Positions 46,235 to 55,989 of a stretch of 64,000 bases of DNA are shown here, in pieces; positions within the stretch are counted from its first letter, which is position 1; each line of letters starts with the position of its first letter. The translations under genes were made by a program, and so were the position numbers. Source of the stretch: JABDGM01 sp046349975 (GTDB lineage Bacteria; Planctomycetota; Planctomycetia; Pirellulales; Lacipirellulaceae); the NCBI GenBank assembly GCA_046349975.1, contig JAXMBH010000025.1:1-64000 (forward strand), given 5' to 3'. Under the pieces are notes generated by a model. That model saw only the letters and a list, made by a program, of their open reading frames with translations. It had not been told where the DNA came from and ran no database searches.

Positions 46235-46645
46235 GGCAATGCCTGCGGCCGATCGCTGGCGTGTCACGCTGGCGCGCAAATCCTGTCGACAACTCGTCCA
46301 TTTTGGACGCCTAGCGTTGGACCGTTCTTGCCATGCCTTACGCAGACCTTGGGCCCTTGAGTGACCCCGACCAAGACTCGAAACGGCGGCGTATCACCTG
46401 ACGAGCGCGACTGTCAAAATGCTCTGCCGAAGTGATTGCATTGGCCCGTGGCCAGTGCTTCATCTATTTGCGCCAGGTAGGCGTGACCGCGGCGCAATTG
46501 AAAGCGTAGATAGCTTGAATCGCATGCCTGTAGATCCCTGTCGACCAGCCTGCATTGGTCAAAGGGTCGCCGGAAGGCTTACCAATTCCAATTGAAGAAA
46601 GCGACTTGCTAAGAGCTAAGTCGCCCTCGCGAATCGTCGTAAGTT
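46235..46645. other. Non-coding stretch before tRNA-Pro
   Basis: No convincing open frame, RNA motif or terminator is seen in these 411 bp. This would be the right inner arm of the tRNA-Pro island. Confidence 0.4.
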
Positions 46646-46647
46646 AA

Positions 46648-46721
46648 TCGGGCCGACTGGATTCGAACCAGCGACCTTTTGACCCCCAGTCAAACGCGCT
46701 ACCAGACTGCGCTACGGCCCG
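46648..46721 (-). tRNA. tRNA-Pro (anticodon GGG)
   Basis: On the minus strand the cloverleaf is complete: acceptor CGGGCCG pairing with CGGCCCG, discriminator A, D-arm GCGC/GCGC, anticodon stem TTTGA/TCAAA with loop CTGGGGG giving anticodon GGG, and T-arm GCTGG/CCAGT (with one G-T pair) around TTCGAAT. The 3' CCA is not encoded. The 3' half is duplicated at 43081. Confidence 0.95.
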
Positions 46722-46908
46722 ATGTTGATCTCATGATTTTACGTGCTTTCGGCAGCCTACAGTAGGGCTGATTTAGCCACGTTTTTCAGCAAACCCGCAA
46801 AAACCGCGCGGAGTCGCCGCGGCCGAAAACAATCGCCTCGTCGGAATTCGCGGCCCCTCGATACCGCATTTCATGTGTGTGCTGTGACAAACGACTCACG
46901 CGGGCAGG

Positions 46909-48819
46909 CTACGGCACGGCCGGCGCTGCCAATACCGCTTTTCCCGTGCCGCTCGCCATCATCGACTTCAACTCGTCCAGATGATCGAGGTACACATCTC
47001 GCGGGCTGCAGTCGTGCTTCTGGCAAATCGCCGCCGCCATGCCCGTAATTTCGCCCATGCATCCCGCCGTGCGCATCACGCGCACCGCACCGAGTGCTTC
47101 GTGCGAAACGCTGATATCCCGACCCGCCAGGAAGAGATTCGAAATGTTTCGACTGTACAAACAGCGATACGGCGCCCAGTACGGCCCTTCGTATTGGTAG
47201 CGCTGGCCGCGCGTCATATCGGATATGAACTCCTCGCCCTCGTTGTCGCCCGCAAAATCGGGATCAGCCAGGTGCAAGTCAATCGACCACGTGCACGGGA
47301 AGCAGCCATCTTCATACTTCTTATTCTCCCGCAGATCCTTCCCAGCAAGAACGACATCGCCTAGCAGCCGCCTCGACTCACGCTTGCCGGCAATGTAAGC
47401 CGCCCAGCGCAGCCGATAGTTCGGATACATTTGGTCCACATTCTTCAGCGCGTCCCAGGCGCCGTACATGGCCCGCAAGTTTTGATCACGCATCCATTCC
47501 ACGTCTCGAATCGGATCCTTATTGAAGCCGGTTTCCCAAAACCATGCCCCCAGTCGAACCATGGGCTTCTTGCCATTCCAATTCTTGTCGAATCCCTTGC
47601 GGCCCGGAAATGATTGTCGGCTCAAATCGACCGCCCATTCGCAGCGTGGAAAAGGCACTGGGTCTTTCGTCGGCACGAACGCCATGCTGATCGCATCGGT
47701 ATCCTTGCACTCGCATTGAATTTGAAATTCATTCTTCGTCGAATCGCCGACATTCCACAAGTTGCTCACCCCCATGTGGCCCGTCGCCGTCATTTCGAAA
47801 TCCGCGCCAGCCAAAGTGCCAAGCACGCCGTCGCCGGTTGCGTCCAGGAATAGCGTCCCGCTGATTCTTGTGCGACGTCCGGTCCGCGTATGCTGAGCTA
47901 CAACGCTCGTCACGCGGCCGTCTCGCGTCGCGGCGTCGTTCACTCGCTCGTTAAGCAGCAACGTGATATTCTTCTCATCGCGAACTAGCTGCAGCTTGCG
48001 CTCGTCGTCATACACCTCCGCCGATTTCGCATTGCCGTCTTTCGGCGTTTTTGCGCGCACCAGTTCCGAAACGACATCGCCGACATGGGGCCACGGCGCC
48101 AGGTTGGTTTTCCCCTCCGGCCACACTCGAACCTCCGAGCTTCCATTGCCGCCCAGCACTGGCCGGTCCTGAACGAGCGCGACCGACAGCCCGAGGCGCG
48201 CAGCGGAAATCGCCGCTGCCGTTCCCGCAATGCCGCCGCCGACAACCACAAAATCGTACTGGCCGCCAGCGGCAGGCTCGGTCGTCCAGCCCAGCAATTT
48301 GCCGCGCAACGCGTCTAATTCGGCCCCGCCGTCGGGCGGTACAAAGTCGAGGTCGTCACAAAACAGCACGGCGTCGCAGCGGCCCTCAAAGCCGGTCAAA
48401 TCATGGAGCGAAACAGTACATTGCGATGAAACATCGACCGTGCCGCCATCCTGCCAATGCCACGCCGCTCCCTCGGTCCCAAAAGTGGTCGCCAGCGCCT
48501 TGCCGTTGATGAGCACCTGAAACCGACCGGGCGCTCCCGGCGCCTTCCACGGCGCGACCCAGTCGCGCGTCCGCACCCACACGCGATGTTCACCAAGCTT
48601 CGAAAACGGCACGCGTGCCACGGCATCAGCCACCGGTTCGCCCAGGCCGTGTGCCAAAAGATAAGGCGAACCCATCAAGTCCATGAATTGCTGGTCGACA
48701 ACCCAGCCGCCAGGTTCGTCCATGGCCTCCGCTTCCACGAGCACCAGGTCACTCGCAGCAACGCTCGACGCACCCACAAGAATGGCGATTGCAACGACAG
48801 TTCGCAGGAACATGAACAT
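46909..48819 (-). CDS. Exported FAD-dependent oxidoreductase
   Basis: The ATG at 48819 after GAGGT gives 636 residues with a signal peptide (FLRTVVAIAILVGASSVAAS). Residues about 25-165 are a beta-sandwich, possibly carbohydrate-binding, domain. From about 185 a Rossmann fold begins with VVVGGGIAGTAAAISAARLG, and FLDATGDGVLGTLAGAD follows in the middle, as in planctomycete FAD-dependent proteins related to fumarate reductase-like and tryptophan-halogenase-like groups. The C-terminus has LFLAGRDISVSHEALG, a second FAD contact. It is divergent from the PqaA-like gene. Substrate is unknown; an exported sugar or glycan oxidase is possible. Confidence 0.8.
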   Translation of the reverse strand: MFMFLRTVVAIAILVGASSVAASDLVLVEAEAMDEPGGWVVDQQFMDLMGSPYLLAHGLGEPVADAVARVPFSKLGEHRVWVRTRDWVAPWKAPGAPGRFQVLINGKALATTFGTEGAAWHWQDGGTVDVSSQCTVSLHDLTGFEGRCDAVLFCDDLDFVPPDGGAELDALRGKLLGWTTEPAAGGQYDFVVVGGGIAGTAAAISAARLGLSVALVQDRPVLGGNGSSEVRVWPEGKTNLAPWPHVGDVVSELVRAKTPKDGNAKSAEVYDDERKLQLVRDEKNITLLLNERVNDAATRDGRVTSVVAQHTRTGRRTRISGTLFLDATGDGVLGTLAGADFEMTATGHMGVSNLWNVGDSTKNEFQIQCECKDTDAISMAFVPTKDPVPFPRCEWAVDLSRQSFPGRKGFDKNWNGKKPMVRLGAWFWETGFNKDPIRDVEWMRDQNLRAMYGAWDALKNVDQMYPNYRLRWAAYIAGKRESRRLLGDVVLAGKDLRENKKYEDGCFPCTWSIDLHLADPDFAGDNEGEEFISDMTRGQRYQYEGPYWAPYRCLYSRNISNLFLAGRDISVSHEALGAVRVMRTAGCMGEITGMAAAICQKHDCSPRDVYLDHLDELKSMMASGTGKAVLAAPAVP

Positions 48820-49019
48820 AAAGTACCTCTGTTTGCCATCGTAACGTCGCCGCGAAGCCACCCGCAAGCGTCGAATCGCACCCCACGGATGGCGGGTCGA
48901 ACGACCGACGGCGCGCTGTTCGCCGTCGACAGAAAATTCGTGTATTTCCCAGTTCCGTTAATTACAATGCTTCAGTCTCGCCGGGAAAACGAACCCTCGT
49001 AACTCAGACGGAAGAACGA

Positions 49020-50450
49020 ATGCGCCTGAAACTTGCTCTCCTGACGACGATTGTCGCCACCCTCCTCACGTCCGCCTTATTCGCCAAGCCACCCGCGACT
49101 GCTTCCCGCACGCCGCTGGATGACTACATCCAGCAGCCCGATCCCGCGTTCAGTTGGAAGGTCGAGAAGACCATTCCGGGTGCCGGTTCAAACACCTATA
49201 TCATTCATCTCACTTCGCAAAAGTGGCGCGAGATTCCCGAAGTCGATCGCCCGATCTGGGAACACTGGCTAGTCGTCGTAAAACCGAACACGCTGAAAAC
49301 TAACAAAGCATTTTTGGCCATCTCCGGCGGAGCCAACGATCGCCCCATGCCCGACAAGGCCAATGCCGCGGTCTCGCAAATTGCCGAAACCACCGGCAGC
49401 ATCGTGGCCGAACTGCGCATGGTGCCCAATCAGCCGCTCATCTTCAACAACGACGGCCAACCACGCAAAGAGGATGACCTCATCGCCTACGGCTGGGACA
49501 AATTCCTCGCCACCGGCGACCCGACCTGGCTGCCGCGCCTGCCGATGGTGAAGAGCGCCGTCCGCGCGATGGACTGCCTGCAGGAGTGGTCGGCGAAGGA
49601 AGGCGCGAAGATCGACAAGTTCGTCGTGGCCGGCGCGTCGAAGCGCGGTTGGACGACTTGGCTCACCGGCGCCACCGACCCGCGCGTCGAAGCGATCATC
49701 CCGATTGTGATCGACGTCCTGAATGCCGGCCCCTCAATCAGGCACCACGCCGCCGTTTATGGCTTCTGGGCCACCGCCATCGGCGCGTACTATCAGCACA
49801 ACATCCTGCAGCGGTTCGATCACCCGCGGCTCGCCGAACTCTACAGCATCGAAGATCCCTACTACTATATTGATCGCCTCACCATGCCAAAGTACGTCAT
49901 CAACGGCAGCGGCGACCAGTTCTTCCTGCCCGATTCGTCGCAGTTCTATTACGACGATCTCAAGGGCGAGAAGCACATTCGCTACGTGCCCAATGCCGAT
50001 CACTCGGTCGACACCAACTTCGACTCGGTGCTCAGCATGGTCGCGTTCTATCAGATGATCATCAACGGCAAGCCGCGGCCGGAGATCACCTGGAAGTTCG
50101 AAGACGACGGCAGCATCCGTGTCCACAGCGATACGCCGCCGCAGCAGGTTCTGCTCTGGCAAGCGACCAATCCCACGGCCCGCGACTTCCGCGTCGCCAC
50201 GATCGGCAAAACTTACACCAGCACCGAATTGAAGCCCGAGGGCGACGGCTCATGGGTCGCTCATCTCAAGGCGCCAGAAAAAGGTTGGACCGCAGCATTC
50301 GTCGAGTTCTCATTCGACAGCGGCAGCCCATTCCCCTTCAAACAATCAACCGCGGTCCGCATTCTTCCGAACACGGTGCCGCATGCCGATCTCGACCCCA
50401 AAACAATCGAGTACGAACCCAACCTCAAAAAAACGGCCACCCCAAATTAA
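49020..50450 (+). CDS. PhoPQ-activated protein PqaA-type alpha/beta hydrolase
   Basis: This 476-residue protein has a signal peptide (LLTTIVATLLTSALFA) and the PqaA family alpha/beta hydrolase domain. Visible elements are the nucleophile elbow GASKRGW, then INGSGDQFFLPDS with the acid and PNADHS with the histidine. PqaA-family proteins are exported hydrolases of unknown substrate that are frequent in Planctomycetes. A strong terminator follows 39 bp after the stop. Confidence 0.88.
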   Translation: MRLKLALLTTIVATLLTSALFAKPPATASRTPLDDYIQQPDPAFSWKVEKTIPGAGSNTYIIHLTSQKWREIPEVDRPIWEHWLVVVKPNTLKTNKAFLAISGGANDRPMPDKANAAVSQIAETTGSIVAELRMVPNQPLIFNNDGQPRKEDDLIAYGWDKFLATGDPTWLPRLPMVKSAVRAMDCLQEWSAKEGAKIDKFVVAGASKRGWTTWLTGATDPRVEAIIPIVIDVLNAGPSIRHHAAVYGFWATAIGAYYQHNILQRFDHPRLAELYSIEDPYYYIDRLTMPKYVINGSGDQFFLPDSSQFYYDDLKGEKHIRYVPNADHSVDTNFDSVLSMVAFYQMIINGKPRPEITWKFEDDGSIRVHSDTPPQQVLLWQATNPTARDFRVATIGKTYTSTELKPEGDGSWVAHLKAPEKGWTAAFVEFSFDSGSPFPFKQSTAVRILPNTVPHADLDPKTIEYEPNLKKTATPN

Positions 50451-50488
50451 TCTCGCGCCGACTACCGAACCGCCTTAATTCCGAAACA

Positions 50489-50518
50489 GCCGCCGGCGAA
50501 AGCCGGCGGCTTTCATTT
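50489..50518 (+). terminator. Rho-independent terminator after the PqaA-like gene
   Basis: GCCGCCGGC and GCCGGCGGC form a perfect 9-bp stem around GAAA, followed by TTTCATTT. Confidence 0.85.
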
Positions 50519-50639
50519 GTGCCACCCACCTTTCTGCTCACAACTCTCATCAACCTTTCTGTCCTGGCACACGCTTCGCTACGTCATCGCGACAGAGTCC
50601 GGCCCTGTTCGCTCCACATGCACGGAAAGAAGCCAAACA

Positions 50640-51662
50640 ATGGAAGGAAACCGAGATATCATCGTCATCGGCGGATCGACCGGGGCGATCGACGTCGTTT
50701 GCCGCATACTAGATGGTCTGCCAAATGATCTCGAAGCAGCGATCTTCATCGTCGTGCACATGGCGCCCGCCTCTCCAAACTTCCATGTCGACATCTTCCA
50801 AAATCATACGGAGCTTCCTGTAAACTACGCCGCCGATCGCGAGCCAATCGAGCTCGGCCGCGTGTATGTCGCTCCAGCCGACCGGCATCTGCTTATCAAA
50901 GCAGGTGAAGTGCGCGTCATTCACGGCCCCAAAGAAAACAACTTCCGGCCGGCAATCGACCCACTCTTTCGTTCCGCGGCAACAACCTACGACGGTCGTG
51001 TGATCGGTGTCGTCGTCACGGGAGCCCTGGACGACGGCACGCATGGACTCATGCAAATTAAACGAGCCGGTGGCACTACCATCGTGCAATCCCCCGAAGA
51101 AGCCGTTGAACCTAGCATGCCGACTTCCGCGATACGCCGGATGGAGATTGACTATGTCCTTCATACAGACGAAATCGGCCCGGTAATTACCGACTTGGTG
51201 GGCCAATCCACGCAAGTCGCCACGACGCTTGGCGAAGACGAAACTGATGTCAGCGAAGGCTTGGTCTCGGCTCTGCGATTGTCGAAAGTCGGTGCGCCCT
51301 CGATGTACACTTGCCCCGACTGCAATGGAGCGCTCTGGGAAATTCAGGATGGTAACGTGATTAAGTTTCGCTGCCACGTCGGCCACGGATTTGCGCTCGA
51401 TACCTTGCTCATGCGTCAGGCCACTGAGATCGAGCAAGCCCTGTGGAGCGCTGTACGCGGCTTCGAAGAGCGAGCTGCGCTGCAAAAACGTACGGCGAAC
51501 AACGCCGTAAACACGCGCGAAGTGCGCGACCGCTTGCTCGCCAATTCTCGTGAACAACAACAGATGGCCGACTTGGTCCGCTCCATCTTGATGAAGCCGC
51601 GGCAAGTCGATGAAATCAACATTGGCAAGGCCGTTGAACACGAATACGGTGGTGATCGCTAA
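50640..51662 (+). CDS. Stand-alone CheB-type methylesterase with C-terminal zinc-ribbon-like extension
   Basis: The start at 50640 (after GGAAAGAAG) gives 340 residues. The catalytic triad of CheB is present: Ser in IGGSTG, His in VVHMAP and Asp in TGALDDGTHG. There is no receiver domain, so it is not phospho-regulated like classical CheB. The C-terminal 140 residues hold CPDCNGALWE and a later CHVGHGFA, which may bind zinc, then a helical tail. It precedes the CheB-CheR-kinase gene by 325 bp. Confidence 0.87.
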   Translation: MEGNRDIIVIGGSTGAIDVVCRILDGLPNDLEAAIFIVVHMAPASPNFHVDIFQNHTELPVNYAADREPIELGRVYVAPADRHLLIKAGEVRVIHGPKENNFRPAIDPLFRSAATTYDGRVIGVVVTGALDDGTHGLMQIKRAGGTTIVQSPEEAVEPSMPTSAIRRMEIDYVLHTDEIGPVITDLVGQSTQVATTLGEDETDVSEGLVSALRLSKVGAPSMYTCPDCNGALWEIQDGNVIKFRCHVGHGFALDTLLMRQATEIEQALWSAVRGFEERAALQKRTANNAVNTREVRDRLLANSREQQQMADLVRSILMKPRQVDEINIGKAVEHEYGGDR

Positions 51663-51987
51663 TTTCTCTTGAACCTTTCACAGGGCGACGCCTACGTTAA
51701 AGCACCTCGTCACCCCTGCTGAAAACCAATCTGACGTAGCTGAAATTAATTGTCAGGAGTGGTATCATAGGCGCAACGGCGGGGACTTATTTGGAGAGCG
51801 AAGAATCAAAATCGCCAGCGGCCTCGCAAAACTTTTAGCTGGCGGATCATTTCTTGCCGTCGTTGCGCGAGCCGCTCTCCCGCGGTAGCAGATCCTTGCA
51901 CTGTAATGGGAAACGCCACACGCGGTGACTTGGCGATGCGTGTGTGGCAACTGTTGCGACTTTGACCACGTGGGCCGCCTTTAGAGC
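51663..51987 (+). other. Upstream region of the CheB-CheR-kinase gene
   Basis: No gene is supported in these 325 bp. Near the end, GCCACAC (51915-51921) and GTGTGGC (51942-51948) form a 7-bp inverted repeat that could fold in the leader or bind a regulator. No clear promoter was assigned. Confidence 0.35.
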
Positions 51988-54900
51988 ATGGCAAAGAAAT
52001 CGAAACCTGGACAACCAACTGAATCACGTGGGGCAACGCTGTCCAATGCCCAAACACCGGCGCATGACGCCGGTGGTGACGGCCGTCCTAGCGCCGTCCC
52101 CGCAACCGATGGCGAGCAACACCCCACTGATTTTCCCATCGTCGGAATCGGTGCCTCAGCCGGCGGACTTCAAGCATTGAAGCAGTTTCTCGACGCACTC
52201 CCGAATCAGCCGGGCGTCGCGATCGTGATCGTCCAACACCTCGACCCCACCCGCAAGAGCCTGACCGCCGAGTTGTTGGCGGCCCACACTTCTATGCAGT
52301 TGTGCGAGGTGAGCGACTCGCCGAGGGTGTTGCCCAACAGCGTTTACGTAATTCCGCCTGGCAAATATCTCACAATTTCCGGCGGCGAACTGCATCTATC
52401 CGATCCCGAAGAGCCGCGCGGGGCGAGAATGTCCATCGACAACTTCCTGCGCTCACTCGCCAATGATCTGCAGCAGCGCAGCGTCGGCATCATCATGTCT
52501 GGCGGCGGAACCGACGGCACGCTCGGCATCAAGCAGATTAAAGAAGTCGGCGGCATGGTCATGGTTCAGGACCCCGACTCGGCCGAACACGATAGCATGC
52601 CCCGCAGCGCGATCGAGACGGGCGTCGTCGATTTCATCCTCCCGCCGGCGAAATTGGCCGCGATGCTCGTGCGGTACGCCGCCCATTCCTATGTTCGGGA
52701 GCCGCTGACCGCGTCCGAGCAGCATCCCGATGCCAAACAGCCTCCCGTCGGTACCGATGTCTTCCTTTCGATCTTGTCGCTGCTGCGCGTCCGGAGCAAG
52801 CACGACTTCCGCAATTACAAACATCAAACGCTCATCCGCCGAACCACACGTCGTATGTGCCTCGCGCACATGGATGACTACGCCCAATATCTCGAGTATC
52901 TTCGCGAGCACCCCGAGGAAATCGATGCGCTCGTGAAAGACTTGCTCATTTCCGTGACCAACTTCTTCCGCGATGAAGAAGCATGGGAAGAGCTTCGGGA
53001 GCGGGCCATCATCCCAATTGTCGAGCAAGCTGGGCCCGACGACACGATCCGGGTGTGGGTCCCCGGCTGTGCGACTGGTGAAGAGCCCTACTCAATCGCC
53101 ATGATGCTAACGGAAGAGCTGACGCGCACGCGAAAAGTGGTGCCGGTACAGATCTTTGCATCCGATATCGATAAAGACGCGCTCGATTTCGCCCGCCAGG
53201 GCGTGTATCCCAACAGCATTCAGGCTGATGTGTCGCCCGACCGGCTCCAACGCTTCTTTGTGAAGATCGAAGGCAACGACCACTTTCGCGTCGGCAAGCA
53301 AATTCGTGAAATGGTCGTATTTGCCGAGCAGAATCTGATCGGCGACCCGCCGTTCTCGAAGCTCGACCTCGTGTGCTGTCGGAACCTGCTCATTTACCTG
53401 AAACCGGACGTGCAAGAGAAAGTCATCACGCTGTTCCACTTCGCGCTGCGCGAAACGGGCCTCCTGTTCTTGGGAACGGCCGAAACCATCGGTCGACAAT
53501 CCGATCTGTTCCGCCCGATGAGCAAGCGTTGGCGAATCTTTCGCCGCACCGGACCGCCCCGGCCGGAACGCGTTGAAATCCCGGTCACTGCCGGCGCGCC
53601 GCGCCGCGAAGTCGGCATTCCCGAACAACACGCCGGCGACATGCGTGAGTCTCGCCTCGCCCATCTCGCCAATCAATGGATGGTCGATTGGCTCTCGCCA
53701 GCCGCCATTCTCATCGATGCGAAGTGGAACATCCTGTACATCCATGGCAACGTCGACAAGTACATGCAGCATCCCCAGGGCGTGCCCAAGGACGATCTGC
53801 TGGAAAAGGCCCGCCGGGGGATCCGCATCAAGCTGCGCAGTGCCGTTCACCGTGCGTTCGAGCAGGACCAGGTCGTGACGGTGGATGCACAGGTCGAATG
53901 GAATGAGACGTATCACCCTGTTCTGATTTCCGTGCGGCCCATCCGCGATGCCAAGGAGGATCGCAAGCTGGCGCTTGTCGTGTTCGAAGATCGCAGCGGG
54001 TCCTCGCCCGAAACAAGCGGCAACGAGATCGCTGTTCTGAACACTTCGGCGCTGAAGCCTCGCCGCAGCGAGGACCTGCCCGCGCACCGCGACCCCGTTA
54101 GCGGCCATGACCTCGATGAGAACAAGGTGATCCGCCAGCTCGAACAAGAGTTGGCCGCGACGCGGGATGACTTGCAAGCGACGCTGGAGCAATTTGAAGC
54201 CTCGAACGAAGAGTTCAAGGCGGCCAATGAAGAGGTGATGAGCATCAACGAGGAGCTGCAAAGCACCAACGAAGAGCTCGAAACCAGCAAAGAGGAGCTG
54301 CAGTCGCTCAATGAAGAGCTGAGCACCGTTAACAACCAGTTGGCAGCCAAGGTCGAGGAACTTGAAACTCAACATGCGGATCTCAAAAACCTCGTGGGGG
54401 CTACCAACGTTGCCACCGTGTGTCTCGACCGGGATATCCGCATTCGTTGGTTCACGCCGGCAGCCACCCGCGTCATCCGGCTCAGCGAGGCCGACGCGGG
54501 TCGGCCGCTTTCCGATTTTGCCCATGATTTTGATCACGATGATTTGGGCGAAGTCACCCGCCAGGTGCTCCGCACGCTCGTGTCGGTCGAAGACGAGGTC
54601 ACATGCCATGACGATCGCACCTATCTTCGCCGGGTGTTGCCATACCGAACTGAAGACGATCACATCGGCGGCGTCATCATCACGTTCGTCGACATTAGCG
54701 AACGCAAACGCTCGGAGGTCGCGCTTGCCAAGAGTGAACAACAGCTGCGTGAACTCGCCAAGAGCCTCGAGAAGCAAGTCGAGCATCGCATTGGCGCCCT
54801 TCGTGTGTTCCACGACGTGACGATGGCTGCGAACGAAGCGAAGTCATTCGAAGCCGCCGTGAGCGCAGCTCTCGAAAGTGTCACCGAATACAACGGCTGG

Positions 54901-55920
54901 ATCGTCGGCCACGCCTGGCGTCCCTCGCTCGACGAAATCGTGTTAATAAAAGCCTGGCACTGCCGGCCCGATGCTCGCGAGCTGCAAGTCGACTGCGAAG
55001 CCTTTCGACAGGCAACTGAATTGGAGAAGTTATCATACGACGATCCGTTTATCGGCGAAGTGGTCCGCACAGGTCGCCTGCAGTGGCTGCCGAATCTTAC
55101 TGAGACTGCCGGGTCTACCAACGAGTTCCCCCGCCGCTTCGGCCTGCGCTCGGCGATTGCTTTTCCGGTGGTCCTTAACGACGATGTCGTTGCCGTTCTG
55201 GCATTCTTTTCAAACAAGAGGATCGAGCGCGACGACCGCTTCATGGAGATCATGCCGCAGGTCGGCATTCAACTTGGCCACGTGTTCGAGCGCAAACGCC
55301 TCGAACGTGAAGTTGCCCTGATCGCCGACAAGGAACAACGCCGCATGGGCCAAGAAATGCACGACGGCCTCAGCCAGCACATCGCCGGGCTGGCGATTTT
55401 GGCGAGCCGGCTCGCCGAAAGTTTGAAGACCGAGAATTCACCGTCTGCCGAGCGTGCCGAAAAACTCGCCGAATCTATTGAAGATGCAAAGAGCCAGGCT
55501 CGCGCTCTCGCCAAGGGGCTATTGCCAATCGATATCAACTCAGCCGGCTTGGTCGCGGCACTCCATGAATTAGCCGACCGCACCCAGCGCACATACGACA
55601 TTGCCTGCGTATTCCAGGGGCCCGAAGCCTTTGAAGGTATAGAGTCGTTTGTCGCGACCCACTTGTACCGAATTGCTCGGGAAGCGGTACACAACGCGGT
55701 GAAACATTCAAAGGCGCGGCAAATTGGAATCGAACTTGCTACAAATCTCGGCATCTCTTTGATAATCCGTGATGATGGTGTTGGTTTTGACAGCGACCGT
55801 ACGGCCGAGGGCGAAGGACTACGAATCATGCGGTATCGCGCCGATCTAATCGGTGCCAACTTGGTCATTCTTCCAAGGCAGGAAGGTGGAACGGTAGTGC
55901 GCTGCTCGGTCGATTCGTAG
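51988..55920 (+). CDS. CheB-CheR-PAS-GAF hybrid sensor histidine kinase
   Basis: This 1310-residue soluble protein has these regions in order: a proline-rich start; a CheB domain (about 48-235; GASAGG, VQHLDP, SGGGTDG); a CheR domain (about 250-520; TNFFRD, GCATGEEPYS, NLLIYL); a PAS domain (about 565-675); a long coiled coil (about 710-800; NEELQSTNEELETS); a second PAS (about 800-920); a GAF domain (about 930-1105); and a NarL-type kinase with phospho-acceptor His1125 in MHDGLSQH. A HATPase follows, with HNAVKHS and DDGVGF. Its partner is probably the response regulator 69 bp downstream. It couples methyl-modification domains to phosphorelay in one chain. No receptor target is visible. Confidence 0.92.
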   Translation: MAKKSKPGQPTESRGATLSNAQTPAHDAGGDGRPSAVPATDGEQHPTDFPIVGIGASAGGLQALKQFLDALPNQPGVAIVIVQHLDPTRKSLTAELLAAHTSMQLCEVSDSPRVLPNSVYVIPPGKYLTISGGELHLSDPEEPRGARMSIDNFLRSLANDLQQRSVGIIMSGGGTDGTLGIKQIKEVGGMVMVQDPDSAEHDSMPRSAIETGVVDFILPPAKLAAMLVRYAAHSYVREPLTASEQHPDAKQPPVGTDVFLSILSLLRVRSKHDFRNYKHQTLIRRTTRRMCLAHMDDYAQYLEYLREHPEEIDALVKDLLISVTNFFRDEEAWEELRERAIIPIVEQAGPDDTIRVWVPGCATGEEPYSIAMMLTEELTRTRKVVPVQIFASDIDKDALDFARQGVYPNSIQADVSPDRLQRFFVKIEGNDHFRVGKQIREMVVFAEQNLIGDPPFSKLDLVCCRNLLIYLKPDVQEKVITLFHFALRETGLLFLGTAETIGRQSDLFRPMSKRWRIFRRTGPPRPERVEIPVTAGAPRREVGIPEQHAGDMRESRLAHLANQWMVDWLSPAAILIDAKWNILYIHGNVDKYMQHPQGVPKDDLLEKARRGIRIKLRSAVHRAFEQDQVVTVDAQVEWNETYHPVLISVRPIRDAKEDRKLALVVFEDRSGSSPETSGNEIAVLNTSALKPRRSEDLPAHRDPVSGHDLDENKVIRQLEQELAATRDDLQATLEQFEASNEEFKAANEEVMSINEELQSTNEELETSKEELQSLNEELSTVNNQLAAKVEELETQHADLKNLVGATNVATVCLDRDIRIRWFTPAATRVIRLSEADAGRPLSDFAHDFDHDDLGEVTRQVLRTLVSVEDEVTCHDDRTYLRRVLPYRTEDDHIGGVIITFVDISERKRSEVALAKSEQQLRELAKSLEKQVEHRIGALRVFHDVTMAANEAKSFEAAVSAALESVTEYNGWIVGHAWRPSLDEIVLIKAWHCRPDARELQVDCEAFRQATELEKLSYDDPFIGEVVRTGRLQWLPNLTETAGSTNEFPRRFGLRSAIAFPVVLNDDVVAVLAFFSNKRIERDDRFMEIMPQVGIQLGHVFERKRLEREVALIADKEQRRMGQEMHDGLSQHIAGLAILASRLAESLKTENSPSAERAEKLAESIEDAKSQARALAKGLLPIDINSAGLVAALHELADRTQRTYDIACVFQGPEAFEGIESFVATHLYRIAREAVHNAVKHSKARQIGIELATNLGISLIIRDDGVGFDSDRTAEGEGLRIMRYRADLIGANLVILPRQEGGTVVRCSVDS

Positions 55921-55989
55921 CTGGGTGCTAGACAACTACTCATCGCGGATACAATATTCATGGATTCTCACCGGCTGGAGGAACCGAAA

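Noticed and set aside
48457..49002. Plus-strand frame of 181 codons over the start of the FAD-dependent oxidoreductase gene
   Set aside because: It is antisense to a gene with signal peptide and Rossmann motif and has no domain of its own.
53107..54813. Minus-strand open frame of 568 codons over the CheB-CheR-kinase
   Set aside because: The plus-strand frame has intact catalytic motifs throughout; the opposite frame has no recognisable family and follows from the codon bias.
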